Assembly: GCA_964035575.1 (NCBI GenBank)
Contig: OZ037932.1
Location: 930,001 to 994,000 of the forward strand
From: Rhynchopus sp. YZ270_cl-10
Taxonomy: Eukaryota; Euglenozoa; Diplonemea; Diplonemida; Diplonemidae
Length of the DNA: 64,000 bases
Direction of reading: 5' to 3'
Below are positions 9,113-19,817 of this stretch, piece after piece. The translations under genes were made by a program, and so were the position numbers. The number at the start of each line of letters is the position of its first letter. Positions within the stretch are counted from its first letter, which is position 1. The notes under the pieces are model-generated. The model worked only from the letters and a program-made list of their open reading frames with translations, was not told the DNA's origin and ran no database searches.

Positions 9113-11276
9113 ATGAACGGATCTCAGTATCCCGCTACACAACGCAAACTGATAGTGTTGAAGACGCCCCCAGGTGCGCCGAATGCAGCACCGACGTTGA
9201 GAGAACGTGCGCACTTTGTTTCCGAGGATCGAGAAGACGGTGGTGGAGGTGTTGTTGGGAAGGTTAAGCAGTTCCTCCGTGATGCGGAGGAGGACGCACC
9301 ACTGAGCACGGACAACGCATTTTGCGTCTTTGAGGACACGAACGCAGAGGGCGAGATGCCTGAAGACGAGAGCGACTCGGCAACGACAGATTCGTCTGCG
9401 AGTCTGACTGCAACGACCCCGCCGCAGACGCGTTCGTTGTACGTTCCGCCTGCAGTGGAGACTCTTGCAGGGAAGCGCAAGCGGGTGGGGTTTTCTGAAA
9501 GCGGTAGCGACAGCGGCAGTGAGGAGAGCAGTACAGAGCACACCACAGAGTCGGACAACCCCGAGGCCGCCTCTGCCGCAGACGAAGCCCTGCACAGCGG
9601 TGTGCGTGCTGCCGCCGCAGGTGTCGGGTGTATCCCCCACCTCAACGCCGCCATCAAAGCCTACCACACAGCAGCCGGCCTCTCCACAGCGCAGGAGAAG
9701 ATACGAAACGACTTCTTCGCCGACCTCTGCAGAAAGGTCACCGGGATCATCCCGCGCGGCAAGCTTGTTCTCTTCGGAAGCAGTGCGACAGGTCTCTGCA
9801 CCGCACAGTCGGATCTCGACGTCACCCTCATCACCGACCCCGACCAGGACGCGAAGAATGTCCTGCAGACGTTAAAGAACCCTATCGGAAGGATGAGCCG
9901 GGTGCAGTTCATCCGCAATGCACGGGTACCGATTTTGAAGTGTGTTGGGCGGCATCCGAAGTTCCAGTTTGATATTAGCTGCAACCGTCCTGAGGGTGGG
10001 TGGAATGCGAAGATCATTCGCAACTTCCTCTCGCTTGATGCACGTGTCGCACCGGCGTTGTTCTATTTGCACGAAGTCTTCGACAAGTCGGGCATAAAAA
10101 ACGCACGCTTCCAGCTCCTCTCCGCGTTCTCTATGAACGTCTCCTTCATACACTACCTACAGTCGGTTGAAAAGCCCTCTGTCCTCCCACACATCACCTG
10201 GACACTACCTCATGTCGACGGTGACCACAGAGAAACAGACGTCGAGATACACTCCAACTCCGCCCGCTACCTGAACCCAGGGGAAAACAAAAAATCAGCT
10301 GGACAGCTGTTTGTGGACTACGTTTATTGGTATGATTTTAGTAGTCTGGTCTTCTCTTGCAAAGCTGACCCTTTCCTTCATCCTCTGTTGGATTCTATGA
10401 AGCAAAAACATGGCTGCTGCCCCGTAGCAATCTTTTTATGTCGTCTTCTTTTGTTTTACAAACCAACACTTGCCAAATGCAACCACCACTACCCGCTCCC
10501 TCCTGCAGGTTCTACACAACGCTTCTCGAGGCACTTGGGACAAGACAGCCACGTTGGGTTGACATCCGCTCCCCATCTGAGCCAAAGGCACCTGCAGTGT
10601 GCGTATGTAGCCACACTACTCCCTCGCTCCTCCCCCCCGCCCCTAAACTCTCTTCCCTCTTCTTTGCTATTTTCCTTCTTAAACCCCCATTGAATTTACT
10701 TGGATTTCACGAAAAACGTGAATATAGGTGTACGCGAATATTACGGGTTGTCTGTGTTCGGCACAACACGTTAACGTTTTCTGCAAGACGCAATTATTGT
10801 TGTCACTCCTATTTTTTCTTCTCTGACCCACCCCCTTTCAGTGCATCGTTGGGTTGTCTATGGTGAACCCAGTAGACTCATCGCATAACATCACATCGAA
10901 CATCCACGAGCGGCAGTGGTCCAAGATCACACGGCATTTGAAGCGCATTCTCCAGGAGCTCTTCAGGGACGGCGCAACGCCGCAGGAGCTGCATCCGAAA
11001 GTGCTTGGGAAGGGGACGGAGCTGGACACCCTGCACTCCTCCTTCAGATACGAGCAGGAGTACGAACCCAAAGACTACGAGCCCAAGGGGACTGGCGCAT
11101 CCAAGGAAACAGAGGGCGATGGCGACTGGGAGGCATGGAACTGGGAGGAGGCTGGCTGGAACGGCGGCAACGAGAGTGTACGTGCCGCTGGCAGGGGACG
11201 GGGACGGGGGCGGGGACGTGGCAGGGGAGCCACTGGTGGCTGGAACGCACCCCCACGAAAACGCGCCCGATGGTAA
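9113..11276 (+). CDS. Terminal nucleotidyltransferase (Cid1/TUTase, non-canonical poly(A) polymerase family), 3 exons
   Basis: Exons 9113-10329, 10509-10602 and 10842-11276 join in phase to 581 aa. Introns start GTATGATT and GTATGTAG and end CTGCAG and TTTCAG. The first ~200 residues are acidic and low in complexity. The catalytic core shows FGSSATGLCTAQSDLDV (GS helix, Asp234 and Asp236) and FQFDISCNR (third Asp, 287), followed by the LDARVAPALFYLHEV helix. Exon joins restore the PAP-associated domain: GQLFVDYVYW, then FYTTLLEALG, then the NPVDSSHNITSNI nucleotide-recognition loop. The tail has RG repeats (RGRGRGRGRG) ending PPRKRARW, suggesting RNA binding and a nuclear signal. It adds untemplated U or A to RNA 3' ends; which one cannot be told. 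ATG 9113 follows a TCTTCAG acceptor by two bases. Confidence 0.85.
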
Positions 11277-11611
11277 CAAAAGAAAAAAAGAAAAAGAAAA
11301 AAAAAAAAAACACAGTGGCCCACAATTCTGTAATAGGTGATTGGGCAGAGACTGCCTAACAGAAGGGATTCCTTTAGATCAAGCAATGCTGCCGATAGTA
11401 GAGTCTGCTTTCATGTCCTAGGTACATCACCCCTTCAGCAAGGTGGCGATGTAAACAGGAAAGCAAAGAGAGAGACACACACATACATCTTTCAAAGTCC
11501 TTTTAAAAAGGAGGCTTTTTTGGTGACTCAGTGAGACTTATCATCTTTGTCAACTTTTCCTCTGGTGCTTGTGAGAGACGTTACGCGAAACCTTTTTTTT
11601 TTTGTGGGATG

Positions 11612-11668
11612 CAGTGTAGCTTGCCCATATGGCAACTACACTATTCCATCATTTTTTTTTTTTTTTTC
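11612..11668 (+). repeat. SINE-A fragment (GGCAACTACACTATTCCA repeat)
   Basis: GCAGTGTAGCTTGCCCATAT, then GGCAACTACACTATTCCATC and a long T run. It matches the copies at 21464, 30148 and 37885, but ends in T rather than A here. Confidence 0.55.
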
Positions 11669-12013
11669 CCGTTCTACTACAGTCAATCAATACAAAAAGA
11701 AAAAAAGAAGAAAAAAAAGAAGAAAAAATAAAACTTCGGCTTCGGTCAACATTGAGTACAGACCCTAGATACCCACCAAGGTGGGCATCTAGGCGATTGT
11801 CGACACAACAAAAAACAACAACCTTCCCCTTCCCCCATCCCACCCCCCTTTGATCAGAACCCCCCACCTTACCCCATATCGATGGCGTTCAGATGGAAAA
11901 GAGACAAAAAAAAGAACCTCAATTTTTTACTTTACCCTCTCCGTATCGACGCCTTTCCTCTTTTTCGATTATTAGTCATTGCGCCTAGTCTTTTTTTTTC
12001 CCTGTTGGGAGTA

Positions 12014-12121
12014 GAGCATATCAGATGCAAACCACGAAATGGATGTAGGACTGCATGGTTGGGGGTCCACTCCGGTACTATTCACGAGAGGATTCTTGTA
12101 TTTCAAGTCAATTTTTTTTTT
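12014..12121 (+). repeat. SINE-B copy (full head and stem-loop tail)
   Basis: The head GAGCATATCAGATG then ACGAAATGGATGTAGGACTG and CATGGTTGGGGGTCCAC is followed by GGTACTATTCACGAGAGGAT, TATTTCAAGTCAA and a T run. The same order occurs at 25862 and 35344. The copy at 57096 has a different tail. All are in + orientation. No tRNA-type A/B boxes are clear. Confidence 0.7.
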
Positions 12122-12267
12122 GTGCTTTCCTCCGGGCTGAAATGGCTTGCATAGTAGGTAGGTCAGTTGGAGGTGTGTCTGCATCAATAACTACAGTTTT
12201 CCTTCCAGGAGCAGAAGGTTCCTCTTTTATTAACCTATCTTTTTTTCTGTTCCTCTTTCTCTCTCCA

Positions 12268-13356
12268 ATGCATCGCGTCGCAGCAGGAAGGTTTGTTGTT
12301 GATGTGCGTGGCGCAACGTCGTTCTCTGATGTGTGCGGGATGTTCAGCAAAACCAAGGCCCTTCTCACTGGTGAGGAGCCCTTGCAACGGGTGGTCTTCC
12401 TTGCAGACAAGAACCCCGCCGCAGCGTCACGCCCTGCTGCAGCCGCAGTCGAAGGGATGTGCCGCAGCCTTGCCAAAGAAGTAGGCATCAAAGGCTGCAA
12501 CGTCAACACCCTTTATGTCCCTACCGCAAGCCCGGTTGCCCCCGACACCCCTATGGTCGATACGTTTCTCGACCCAGCTCGCTTCAAATTCGTTACCGGG
12601 CAGTCTCTCTTTATGTCAGATGAGGTGCACAACCAGGCACCCTCCGACCTAACAGGCCAAACCATTGTGGTAACCGGCGCCACCGGGGGGATTGGTGCAA
12701 GCATTGTGCAGGAATGTGTTGCGAGGGGTGCGGATGTGGTTGCAGTGGACCACCCAGCCTCTGGGGGGGTGGAAGGGGCGAACATCCGCTTTGTGGGAGC
12801 AGACTTGGGGGATGACTCTGAAACAGCACTGAACAAAGTCATTCATGAGATTGGACATGCGGGGCAGGTACACGGGGTGGTACACTGTGCTGGGGTGACC
12901 CTGGACAGCACCCTAAAGAAAATGCCTGAGGCAAGCTGGGAGACCTCGTTGAAGGTGAATTTGTTCACCCCGATGCGGATCACAGAAAAGCTGGGGAAGG
13001 AGGGTGCCTTTGCGGAGGGGGCGTCTCTTGTGGCTATTAGCAGTGTGATAGGGATCTGTGGGAACAGAGGGCAGACGCACTACGCTGCTGGCAAGCGTGC
13101 TCTTCGAGAATGGGTTCGTGTGCTCTCTGAGGATGGGATCCGCTCCTACGCCATCGCCCCCGGGTTCATCCTCACCCCCATGGTGAAAGCAATGCCACAA
13201 GACATCCTCTCCCACCTCGCCCTCCAGTCTGCCACGCAACGTCTCGGCGAGCCGGAAGATATAGCAGATGTCACAGCAACTCTGCTCTCCCCTTCAGGTG
13301 CCGCCTTTGAAGCAGGGCAAACTGTGCGTGTCTGTGGCGGCTTTTTTTGGGGATAA
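12268..13356 (+). CDS. FabG-type 3-oxoacyl-ACP reductase (large, two-domain SDR)
   Basis: 362 aa from ATG 12268. The C-terminal ~250 residues are a classical short-chain dehydrogenase: TGATGGIG (136-143) for NAD(P)H binding, HCAG, catalytic Ser259, Tyr272 and Lys276 (YAAGK), and a PGFI segment after the active site. The first ~120 residues (RFVVDVRGATSF..., GMCRSLAKEVG, NTLYV, VTGQSLFM) match the N-terminal flavodoxin-like domain of the high-molecular-weight FabG group (FabG4-like, usually ~450 aa). The protein reduces 3-oxoacyl thioesters, in mitochondrial or plastid-type fatty-acid synthesis or in acyl-CoA metabolism. The ORF reads back to 12055, but that stretch is a SINE-B copy and pyrimidine tract. 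About 70 N-terminal residues of the family are missing, so either a 5' exon is unseen or the protein is short. Confidence 0.85.
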   Translation: MHRVAAGRFVVDVRGATSFSDVCGMFSKTKALLTGEEPLQRVVFLADKNPAAASRPAAAAVEGMCRSLAKEVGIKGCNVNTLYVPTASPVAPDTPMVDTFLDPARFKFVTGQSLFMSDEVHNQAPSDLTGQTIVVTGATGGIGASIVQECVARGADVVAVDHPASGGVEGANIRFVGADLGDDSETALNKVIHEIGHAGQVHGVVHCAGVTLDSTLKKMPEASWETSLKVNLFTPMRITEKLGKEGAFAEGASLVAISSVIGICGNRGQTHYAAGKRALREWVRVLSEDGIRSYAIAPGFILTPMVKAMPQDILSHLALQSATQRLGEPEDIADVTATLLSPSGAAFEAGQTVRVCGGFFWG

Positions 13357-14706
13357 GCTTCTCAAGGTGCCTAAAATTTCTGGAAAATCCCTTAGATTCT
13401 GGATGGGAAAGATGGGGGAAAAAAAGGGGGAAATGAGAGAGGAAACGAACGTAGTATGATGTTGTTGTTGCTCTTTTTTCAACATCATTAACAGTGTTAT
13501 CCGCATTCCAGGTGTTCTCTGTGTCCACATGACCCCCTCGCTCTTCCCCCCTTTTTTTACAACTTCATTTTCAGCCTGGCCTGCATTATTTATTATCGGT
13601 TCAGCGGTGTTCTGATCCAGAGTTTGATGTGATTGGTGTTTGCTTTGCGAGAGACAGAGACAAAGGGTGGCACGATGCTATGGGGTGGGGTGATAACCAA
13701 TGCACTTGCCCAGCCTTGCAACAACCAACTCAAGAGAGCTTCTCCCTTGTGGTGGTTGTTGTTGTGGTTCGCGGTGGTGAACCTTCTTGGGGCGAGGTAG
13801 CTGTACCCCGTCTCTCTTTTGACGCGTTTGTTTCGAGTAGAACAGAGCATTCTACTGTGAGGTCGTTGCACCCTGAGATACGCTGCGTTGTGGGCATATT
13901 CATTTGGATGGGGGGGTGCTGTCAATGAAGGGGATTGGGGGCGGGGAGAAGTGTGGAAGGGGACCTTTTTTTTATTGATGATGCTTCTCAAAAGGGAGTT
14001 CGCTTTATGGCGTGCTGCTCTTCTTGTTGTGTCTCTGGGGGTCGAGAGGAGGTAGAGGATGGAGTAAGGGGGGAGGGGAGGGGATAATGTGATCTCACAT
14101 CGTAGTGGATTCTGTACCTTTGGCTGACTCTGCCGGTATGTTGATCGGGAAACGAATCAGGTGGATGGAGTGGGTCTGAACGTAGTAGAAAGCATGGTGG
14201 CCGCATGATAGGTTCCTTCTGTACCTTAGGGTGGCAAAGGTGTTTTTGATTTTCTTATAAGGTTTCTTATAAAAAAGCAATGAACCCTGCAAGGAGTTGA
14301 GCAGCAATGCAGTGGGAGTGGGGTATGGGGTGTGGGGTGTGGGGTGGTCGTTAAACCAGCCAAGGGGCTTTGCTGTGCCGCACCGAAATTGAGAGACGAC
14401 ATCCAGCCGAACAGGCAATGATTTTGGGTTCAAACACATGGCATCTTAGTGGACTTCATTCAGTACAACTCTCGCAGTATCAATGCTGCAGTACGTACAT
14501 TCGGTACTGTTCATGTGTGGATGTGTATGGGTGGTGGTGCACGTAGTATCTCTGCGGAGACGCACAAAGGAGAGGCTTTGTAGATGATGGAAGAGAGAGG
14601 TTGTTTCTTTCCCCCTAATTTCTCTACTAAAAATGCAGGGAAAAAAAGTGAAACACACAAAAAAAATAATAAGCTTCACAGCAAAACTACACACAGCCGC
14701 ACAACA
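13357..14706. other. Intergenic, no gene recognised
   Basis: 1.35 kb of mixed sequence with G-rich + strand stretches (13900-14060, 14310-14345) and minus-strand ORFs up to 139 aa, none with recognisable content. It holds no clear repeat copy and ends just upstream of the taxilin first exon. Confidence 0.4.
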
Positions 14707-17700
14707 ATGACAGCAGCAGCAGTGGACGAGGCGAAGCTCAGCAAACAATGTATTTATTCCCCCCTCCCCTCTCCCTCCCCTTCTCCCCTTCTCCCTTCCT
14801 CTCCGTCTCCACGCCTCAATGCGAAGCGCAGCTATCCTTGGAAGTTCTTCTTTCCTATGAAACACGATACAAGAGGAAAAACCGCCATTTTTCAGGTGTT
14901 TCTTTCTCTGTTCTCTCTGTAGTAATATTCTCTTGGGTGAGTTGCTTGCTTAACACCGTTGTTGGGGTCCATACTGCTTGGGGTGAGGGTACGGTGACAT
15001 GACTGGGGTCAGCTCAGCTGACGCTATGTAATTGTCTTTACCGTTGTGGTGCATATCAACACTACAGGCAGATGCAGGCTTGCAGCGATAATGTGTGATG
15101 TTGTTGTTCGGTTTGGGCAGGGGGAGGGGGAGGGGGAGGGGGAGGGAGGGTGGCGTTGATGGTGACAAAGGGGATTGCTTAGGGTCGTCTTGCCAACCAT
15201 TCTTCAGTGCATTGGTGTGAGCTTACAACCCATGGCCATCCCCTGAGCTAAAGGTTCAAGTTGCAACGAAGGCCTTTTTTTGCGGTACCTATATCGGGTG
15301 TTGGTGATGGGTTTGGTTTACACGCTGAGCTTTCTTTGTATAATATGGGTTTGTAGCTAGAGTCTAACATCAGTGTTATTAACTGAATATGATTAGCCAA
15401 CGGTAAATTTGTCCTCACGCTTTAACCTTTTGAATCATTTCCCTCACTCAATTATCACTAAATGGCTTCCTAAATGGCTGTGGTCAACGAAAAAAGGACA
15501 CAGCAGTAGATTAGTGAGGACAAATCAAGTGGCAAAATGTTAGTTTAGTTTTTTGTGCTTTTTAACACCAACAACCGCCACCCAATCCTACAGCAAAAGA
15601 GCTGCTCAGAAAATTCACAGACCAAGCGACGTCTTTAAGGCAGCTGGAAAAGTACGTTCCACCCTCACCACCCACATCCCACCCCCCAGACCCCTTTGCA
15701 ACGTGCAGTCGGGGTAGCCTTTGATGTACATTGAGAGATATTTGGTGATCTTTCGTGTGCGAGACACACTTATTAGTACAGTGTCACGAGAGGGCTTTGT
15801 ATTGTAAGACACATTTCTTTTCCAAATGTTCTCACTTCAGTACACCTACTAGACGTTTATCATTCTTGGTGTTCTTTGGAAGCACTTTTTTACGTTTATG
15901 GTGCTATAGGAAATGAGTCAACGACCTGTCAGCGACCTGTCAATATCGGGGGGGGGGGTGGGTCATTTTTTAATAGTACTTAGCCATTTTCAGGTACACA
16001 GGTACACAGGTACACAGGTACACAGGTACACAGGTACACAGGTACACAGGTACACAGGTACACAGGTACACAGGTACACAGGTACACAGGTACACAGGTA
16101 CACAGGTACACAGGTACACAGGTACACAGGTACACAGGTACACAGGTACACAGGTACACAGGTACACAGGTACACAGGTACACAGGTACACAGGTACACA
16201 GGTACACAGGTACACAGGTACACAGGTACACAGGTACACAGGTACACAGGTACACAGGTACACAGGTACACAGGTACACAGGTACACAGGTACACAGGTA
16301 CACAGGTACATAATCTGTGGTGGTCAAAAGTGCAAAATCCACACGTTCTATCTTGTGCATCCCAGCTTGAACGACTCTTTGCCGCTTCACAGCTGGTCTG
16401 TGAATGTGTTCACAGACCAGCTGTGGTAGTAGAAATCACCTCCAGCTTTGAGGGACTCAGGGCTGTGTGACGCTGCTGATTTCGACACGTTGCCGAAGCA
16501 GCGATCGCGCTTGGTGTGGTTTTGTGTATCCCAAAAGGAGTCATCACTCAAAGCATTTTGACTAAACGTCTGAACGTTCTGAACCTGGAATCGATAGCAG
16601 ACAGGAACAAGAGGATGGGCAGGCAGCGCCTGCCCGACCTGTGTGAAGTGAATCAGTGATTGCCTGACAGATGTCTGGGTAACCGTGTATTCTGTGTGGG
16701 TATCCATGTCCGGAGTATATCCCATTGTCCCCTTACATTGTGATTTACGTGTAACTTTTTTTACATGTTAGCCACATGTCATTTGACATGTAAAGTGACA
16801 TGTGCCACAGGTGAAATGACCTGTTAAGTACATGTCATTTTTAGGGGGCACATATCATTTACTTCACCGTCGTGTAGGGTCCGCGCGGGGTACCCCGGGG
16901 TTTGGGGAGCACACGGCGGTGAAGTAAGTTGCATTACATGGAATGTTACATGTGAAAAACCGTTACGTAAATGACATGTAACTTCACATGTAATGTAACA
17001 GTTACATGTATTAGTACATGTGATCATGTTACATGTGTCGATGTGTAAAAAACCCACCCATCATAATTTTCACAACGATTTTTGAGGATTTTTTAGGTCT
17101 TACCAGAAATCACCGCCGAAAGCTGCCCAGAACCACCCCCAAAACCATTGTACCACTACCTGATTTCGCCACCTGTACCACATGTAACAAAAGTTACATG
17201 TAATACCACATGTACCACCCGTTACTTCGTGTACCCTGAGGGTCCGTATGGGCCACTGTGTGTCTGTGTGTGTGCCCCACCAAAAAATCGCTAAGGGCCG
17301 TTAAAAAATGACCCTCCCCTATGGCAACGACCTGTCAGCGACCTGTCAATATCGGCCCCTCCTGGAGCACCAGTTTACCTTGAGATGCGTTTTCTTCATC
17401 CAGCTGAGACAGGAGCACACTTGCCAGTAGTGTTGACTCAACAGGAATTGTTGGAAAGATACAAAAAAACAGCACAATAACAATGCTACATACACCTTAA
17501 TACACGATTTTCTTAAGGTGAATTTATTGAAATATATTTCTCCCTTATTTCCCCCTCTCCCTCAGGCAGCTTTCAACGCTTCAAAGCAAAAACGAGAGCT
17601 TGGAGGTTGAGTCTGTGGAGTTGGTGCGTTTGAAGAAGAAGGAAGCGGATATGCGGGACAAGCTGGAGAAGCTTGCGGTGGGGCTTAAGGAGGAGAAGGA

Positions 17701-19170
17701 CCGGACGCTGGCAGAGGTGCGGGAGAAGGAGAAGGTGGAGGCAGAGGCACGGCAGGTGTTGACGCAGCGGTTTCAGGGCACCATTGCGGAGATCACAACG
17801 AAGATGGAGGCGGACGCGGAGGAGCAGGGGTCGGCTGTGAGCGAGAACAAACGTCTTCGCATCCGCCTCTCCACCCTTGGCCAGCAGGTGGACCTACGTG
17901 CCCAGCAGTACGAACAACTCCTCAAGACACGTGACGTAGAGCTGCGCCTCACAGAGGCAAAAGCAGAGCACCTCCGTGACATCACAAAGGGCGACCGCTA
18001 CCGCCTAGAGATCCAACAGAAGCAGCTCATCGAAGAGAGCGCTAAGGAGGCTGAGCTTAAAGAACAGCTCTCAGCGATTACATCAAAGTTTGATGACCTT
18101 CAGAGTATGTGAAAATCAATTTTGAACAGAAGGAGAAGATGATGTTGCATTTAGACGTTCTATTGTGTCATATTGGACCCTAGGGGAAGTCTTTGAATGG
18201 CTTATAATTTTGGCAGAGGTTTTTGTTTTCTACAAATATTGGACTTTTATTCAAAACACTTTTGTGGAAAAGATGTGGATGTAATGCTGTGGACATATTC
18301 ATCTGCCAACCTTTCTTTGCTATCACGGGTCAGTCGTCAGTTGTCACCACCCTTCTCCACCTACAGCGACCATCACTAAGAGCAACACGCTCTTCAAGGA
18401 CTACAAAGGTGACATGGACAAGCTCACAAAGCGCATCAAGCTGCTCGACAACGAAAAGAACGAAATCAGCAAACGCCACACTGCAAAGCGGAAGCCACAC
18501 GACATTGCGCAAGGTATGCCATGATTCCATGAGAAGGGGGTGGGGGTTTCCATCAAAGCAATGATGGGTAGGGAAGGAATCCTGTACACTCATGCATCCT
18601 TCGAAAGAGGAAATATTCTTGATTGAAGAGTCATTTTCGCAAACCCGCAAATTGGAGCATGTTCCAGGACAGTACATGCTCCGTTCCCCTCAGGAATAGT
18701 AAAAAAAAGTTTTTCAAAAGAAAGAAAAGAAGAATAATACAACCCCAAACCAATTTCTCTCTTCCACAGACGAAGTGATGGGACAACGGAAGAAGCTGGA
18801 GACTCTGCAGAAGGCAGGCACCTCTGTCAGTGGATTGATGGAGATTCTTCGTCAGGTATGCGTTGGCTCGGGACAAGCCTTTGTTAGGTGCACAGTCAAC
18901 ATTCACGATGTTTTTAAACATGAGAAGATGCACTATTGTACAGTCCGTACACTTTATTGAGTTCAGTCCGATATGCAGCAGAACCATTTCAGCACAATGG
19001 CCCTTCGGGGTGACAATGATCACCCTACGTCGGTGATTGCCGACACATAAAAAAATGCATCATGATCTAATAAACAGGAGAGAGCTGACTTCGAGAGCTG
19101 GAAAGCTGCCTGCCCAGAAGCCTTTGAACGTGCGACAGCAGAGTTGACTGAGAAGGGTGAGTTGAAGTGA
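14707..19170 (+). CDS. TXLN: Taxilin family coiled-coil protein, 6 exons
   Basis: Exons 14707-14749, 15594-15651, 17566-18104, 18367-18513, 18770-18855 and 19078-19170 join in phase into 321 aa. The first two are short (43 and 58 nt) but their phases fit exactly, giving MTAAAVDEAKLSKQS, KELLRKFTDQATSLRQLEK, then QLSTLQSKNESLE. Exons 3-5 carry the taxilin core: a long heptad coiled coil with LTQRFQGTIAEITTKME, YEQLLKTRDVELRL, and a conserved TITKSNTLFKDYKGDMDKL segment formed across the exon 3/4 join. Metazoan taxilins (~500 aa) bind syntaxins and act in vesicle traffic; this one is shorter. Donors are GTATTT, GTACGT, GTATGT, GTATGC and GTATGC. Intron 2 (15652-17565) carries a microsatellite and an inverted-repeat element. 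Exons 3-6 are well supported; exons 1-2 are an inference. Confidence 0.78.
15119..15149. repeat. G5A microsatellite
   Basis: About five GGGGGA units within taxilin intron 1. Confidence 0.9.
15481..15555 (+). repeat. Intron 3'-end module, copy 1 (taxilin intron 1)
   Basis: Contains ACACAGCAGTAGA, then CAAATCAAGTGGCAAAATGT and TAGTTTAGTTTTTT. The same module occurs at 59550-59615 and, without its first part, at 57147-57173. Each copy ends 34-40 bases before a splice acceptor AG. Confidence 0.75.
15776..15812 (+). repeat. Stem-loop repeat (GTACAGTG type)
   Basis: GTACAGTG, TCACGAGAGGG, CTTTGTAT, then a pyrimidine-rich run. One of the dispersed stem-loop family, here in taxilin intron 2. Confidence 0.65.
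15919..17355. mobile_element. Inverted-repeat element flanked by 31-bp direct repeats, in taxilin intron 2
   Basis: An identical 31-bp sequence beginning CAACGACCTGTCAGCGACC and ending CAATATCGG stands at 15919-15949 and 17325-17355. Just inside, the ends are inverted. The left GGGTCATTTTTTAA continues into a ~40-bp stretch that matches the right TTAAAAAATGACCC at about 80%. The interior holds a 40-copy octamer array, a perfect 17-bp hairpin (16387-16424), and about 20 ACATGT or near-ACATGT motifs (16735-17225). It also holds a pair TTACTTCACCG / CGGTGAAGTAA enclosing a GC-rich core (16858-16925). No transposase. It resembles a non-autonomous DNA transposon with subterminal repeats, but a 31-bp duplication is far longer than usual, so the direct repeats may belong to the element. 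Confidence 0.65.
15991..16310. repeat. Octamer microsatellite (GGTACACA)40
   Basis: About 320 bp of perfect 8-bp units. It is stop-free in several frames on both strands, which produces artefactual ORFs of 100-185 codons. The unit contains AGGTAC, a weak splice-donor look-alike, repeated 40 times inside an intron. Confidence 0.97.
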
Positions 19171-19817
19171 ACGCTGCACCCCCTACATGCTGTCACCCAA
19201 GCACGCCCTGAACACGCCACCCCCCACTGATTTAGTCTTAACTGAGTTAGCGTAAGGGCAGTGCACCATAAACGAAAAGAAGGTCCGTAAAAAGTGGTTA
19301 AATCCTTCTCTGTAAGGGAGTGTTAGCTTTTTCAACGAATGTACTGTCTGTCTGTTAGACTATTTTTGTTGCAGATGGTTCAGATATAATTTTTTAACCC
19401 CTCCAAAAAAAGAAAATAATACAGCAAAACCACCGGAAAATACTATTTTGCTGCAGGGAAGTGGTCAGAACCACCCCCATCCCAATTAGATTTATACCCA
19501 CCCATCCACACTCACCCTGCATGCACTTTGGTGATCACGTCCCTTTTTTGGCTCGTGTCCTCTACGCGAGCAAACTTGGGCGATCTTTTCCAACGGTTCA
19601 CACAAAACAACCCCTCCAAACTACCCCCCCGCTTTTTTTTTCTTTTTTCTTTTTTTGATAAATTCTCAGCTAAGCTCATAGAAATGGTTTATTTAAGATC
19701 CCTTTCCCCCTCTTTCCCCCCCTCTTTCCCATATTTAGTTTTGTTCCACCTAACACCCACCCTCATTCACCTCCCTCTATTATTCCACCACACAAAGGAG
19801 CATCAAGAAAACTTACA
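19171..19817. other. Intergenic between taxilin and ATP synthase alpha
   Basis: No gene seen. The last ~180 bases are strongly C/T-rich, ending CACACAAAG before GAGCATCAAGAAAAC and the start codon. This fits a spliced-leader acceptor at about 19797-19802. Confidence 0.5.

Larger units (their letters stand above)
11277..12267. other. Intergenic with A/T runs and dispersed repeats
   Basis: Contains A-rich tracts at 11280-11310, a stem-loop repeat at 11522-11546, a poly-A-type SINE fragment near 11612-11650, a hairpin CTAGATACCCACC...GGTGGGCATCTAG near 11766-11793 and a SINE-B copy at 12014-12121. No coding sequence is supported, although a 5' exon of the following ketoreductase could be hidden here. 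Confidence 0.5.

Noticed and set aside
15913-16470. Plus- and minus-strand ORFs of HRYTGTQV- and VPVYLCTC-type repeats
   Set aside because: Translation of the octamer microsatellite within an intron; open on both strands for the same trivial reason.
18940-18962. Similarity to a spliced-leader exon end (ACTTTATTG)
   Set aside because: Only the last nine bases match, there is no following donor, and it lies in a taxilin intron.
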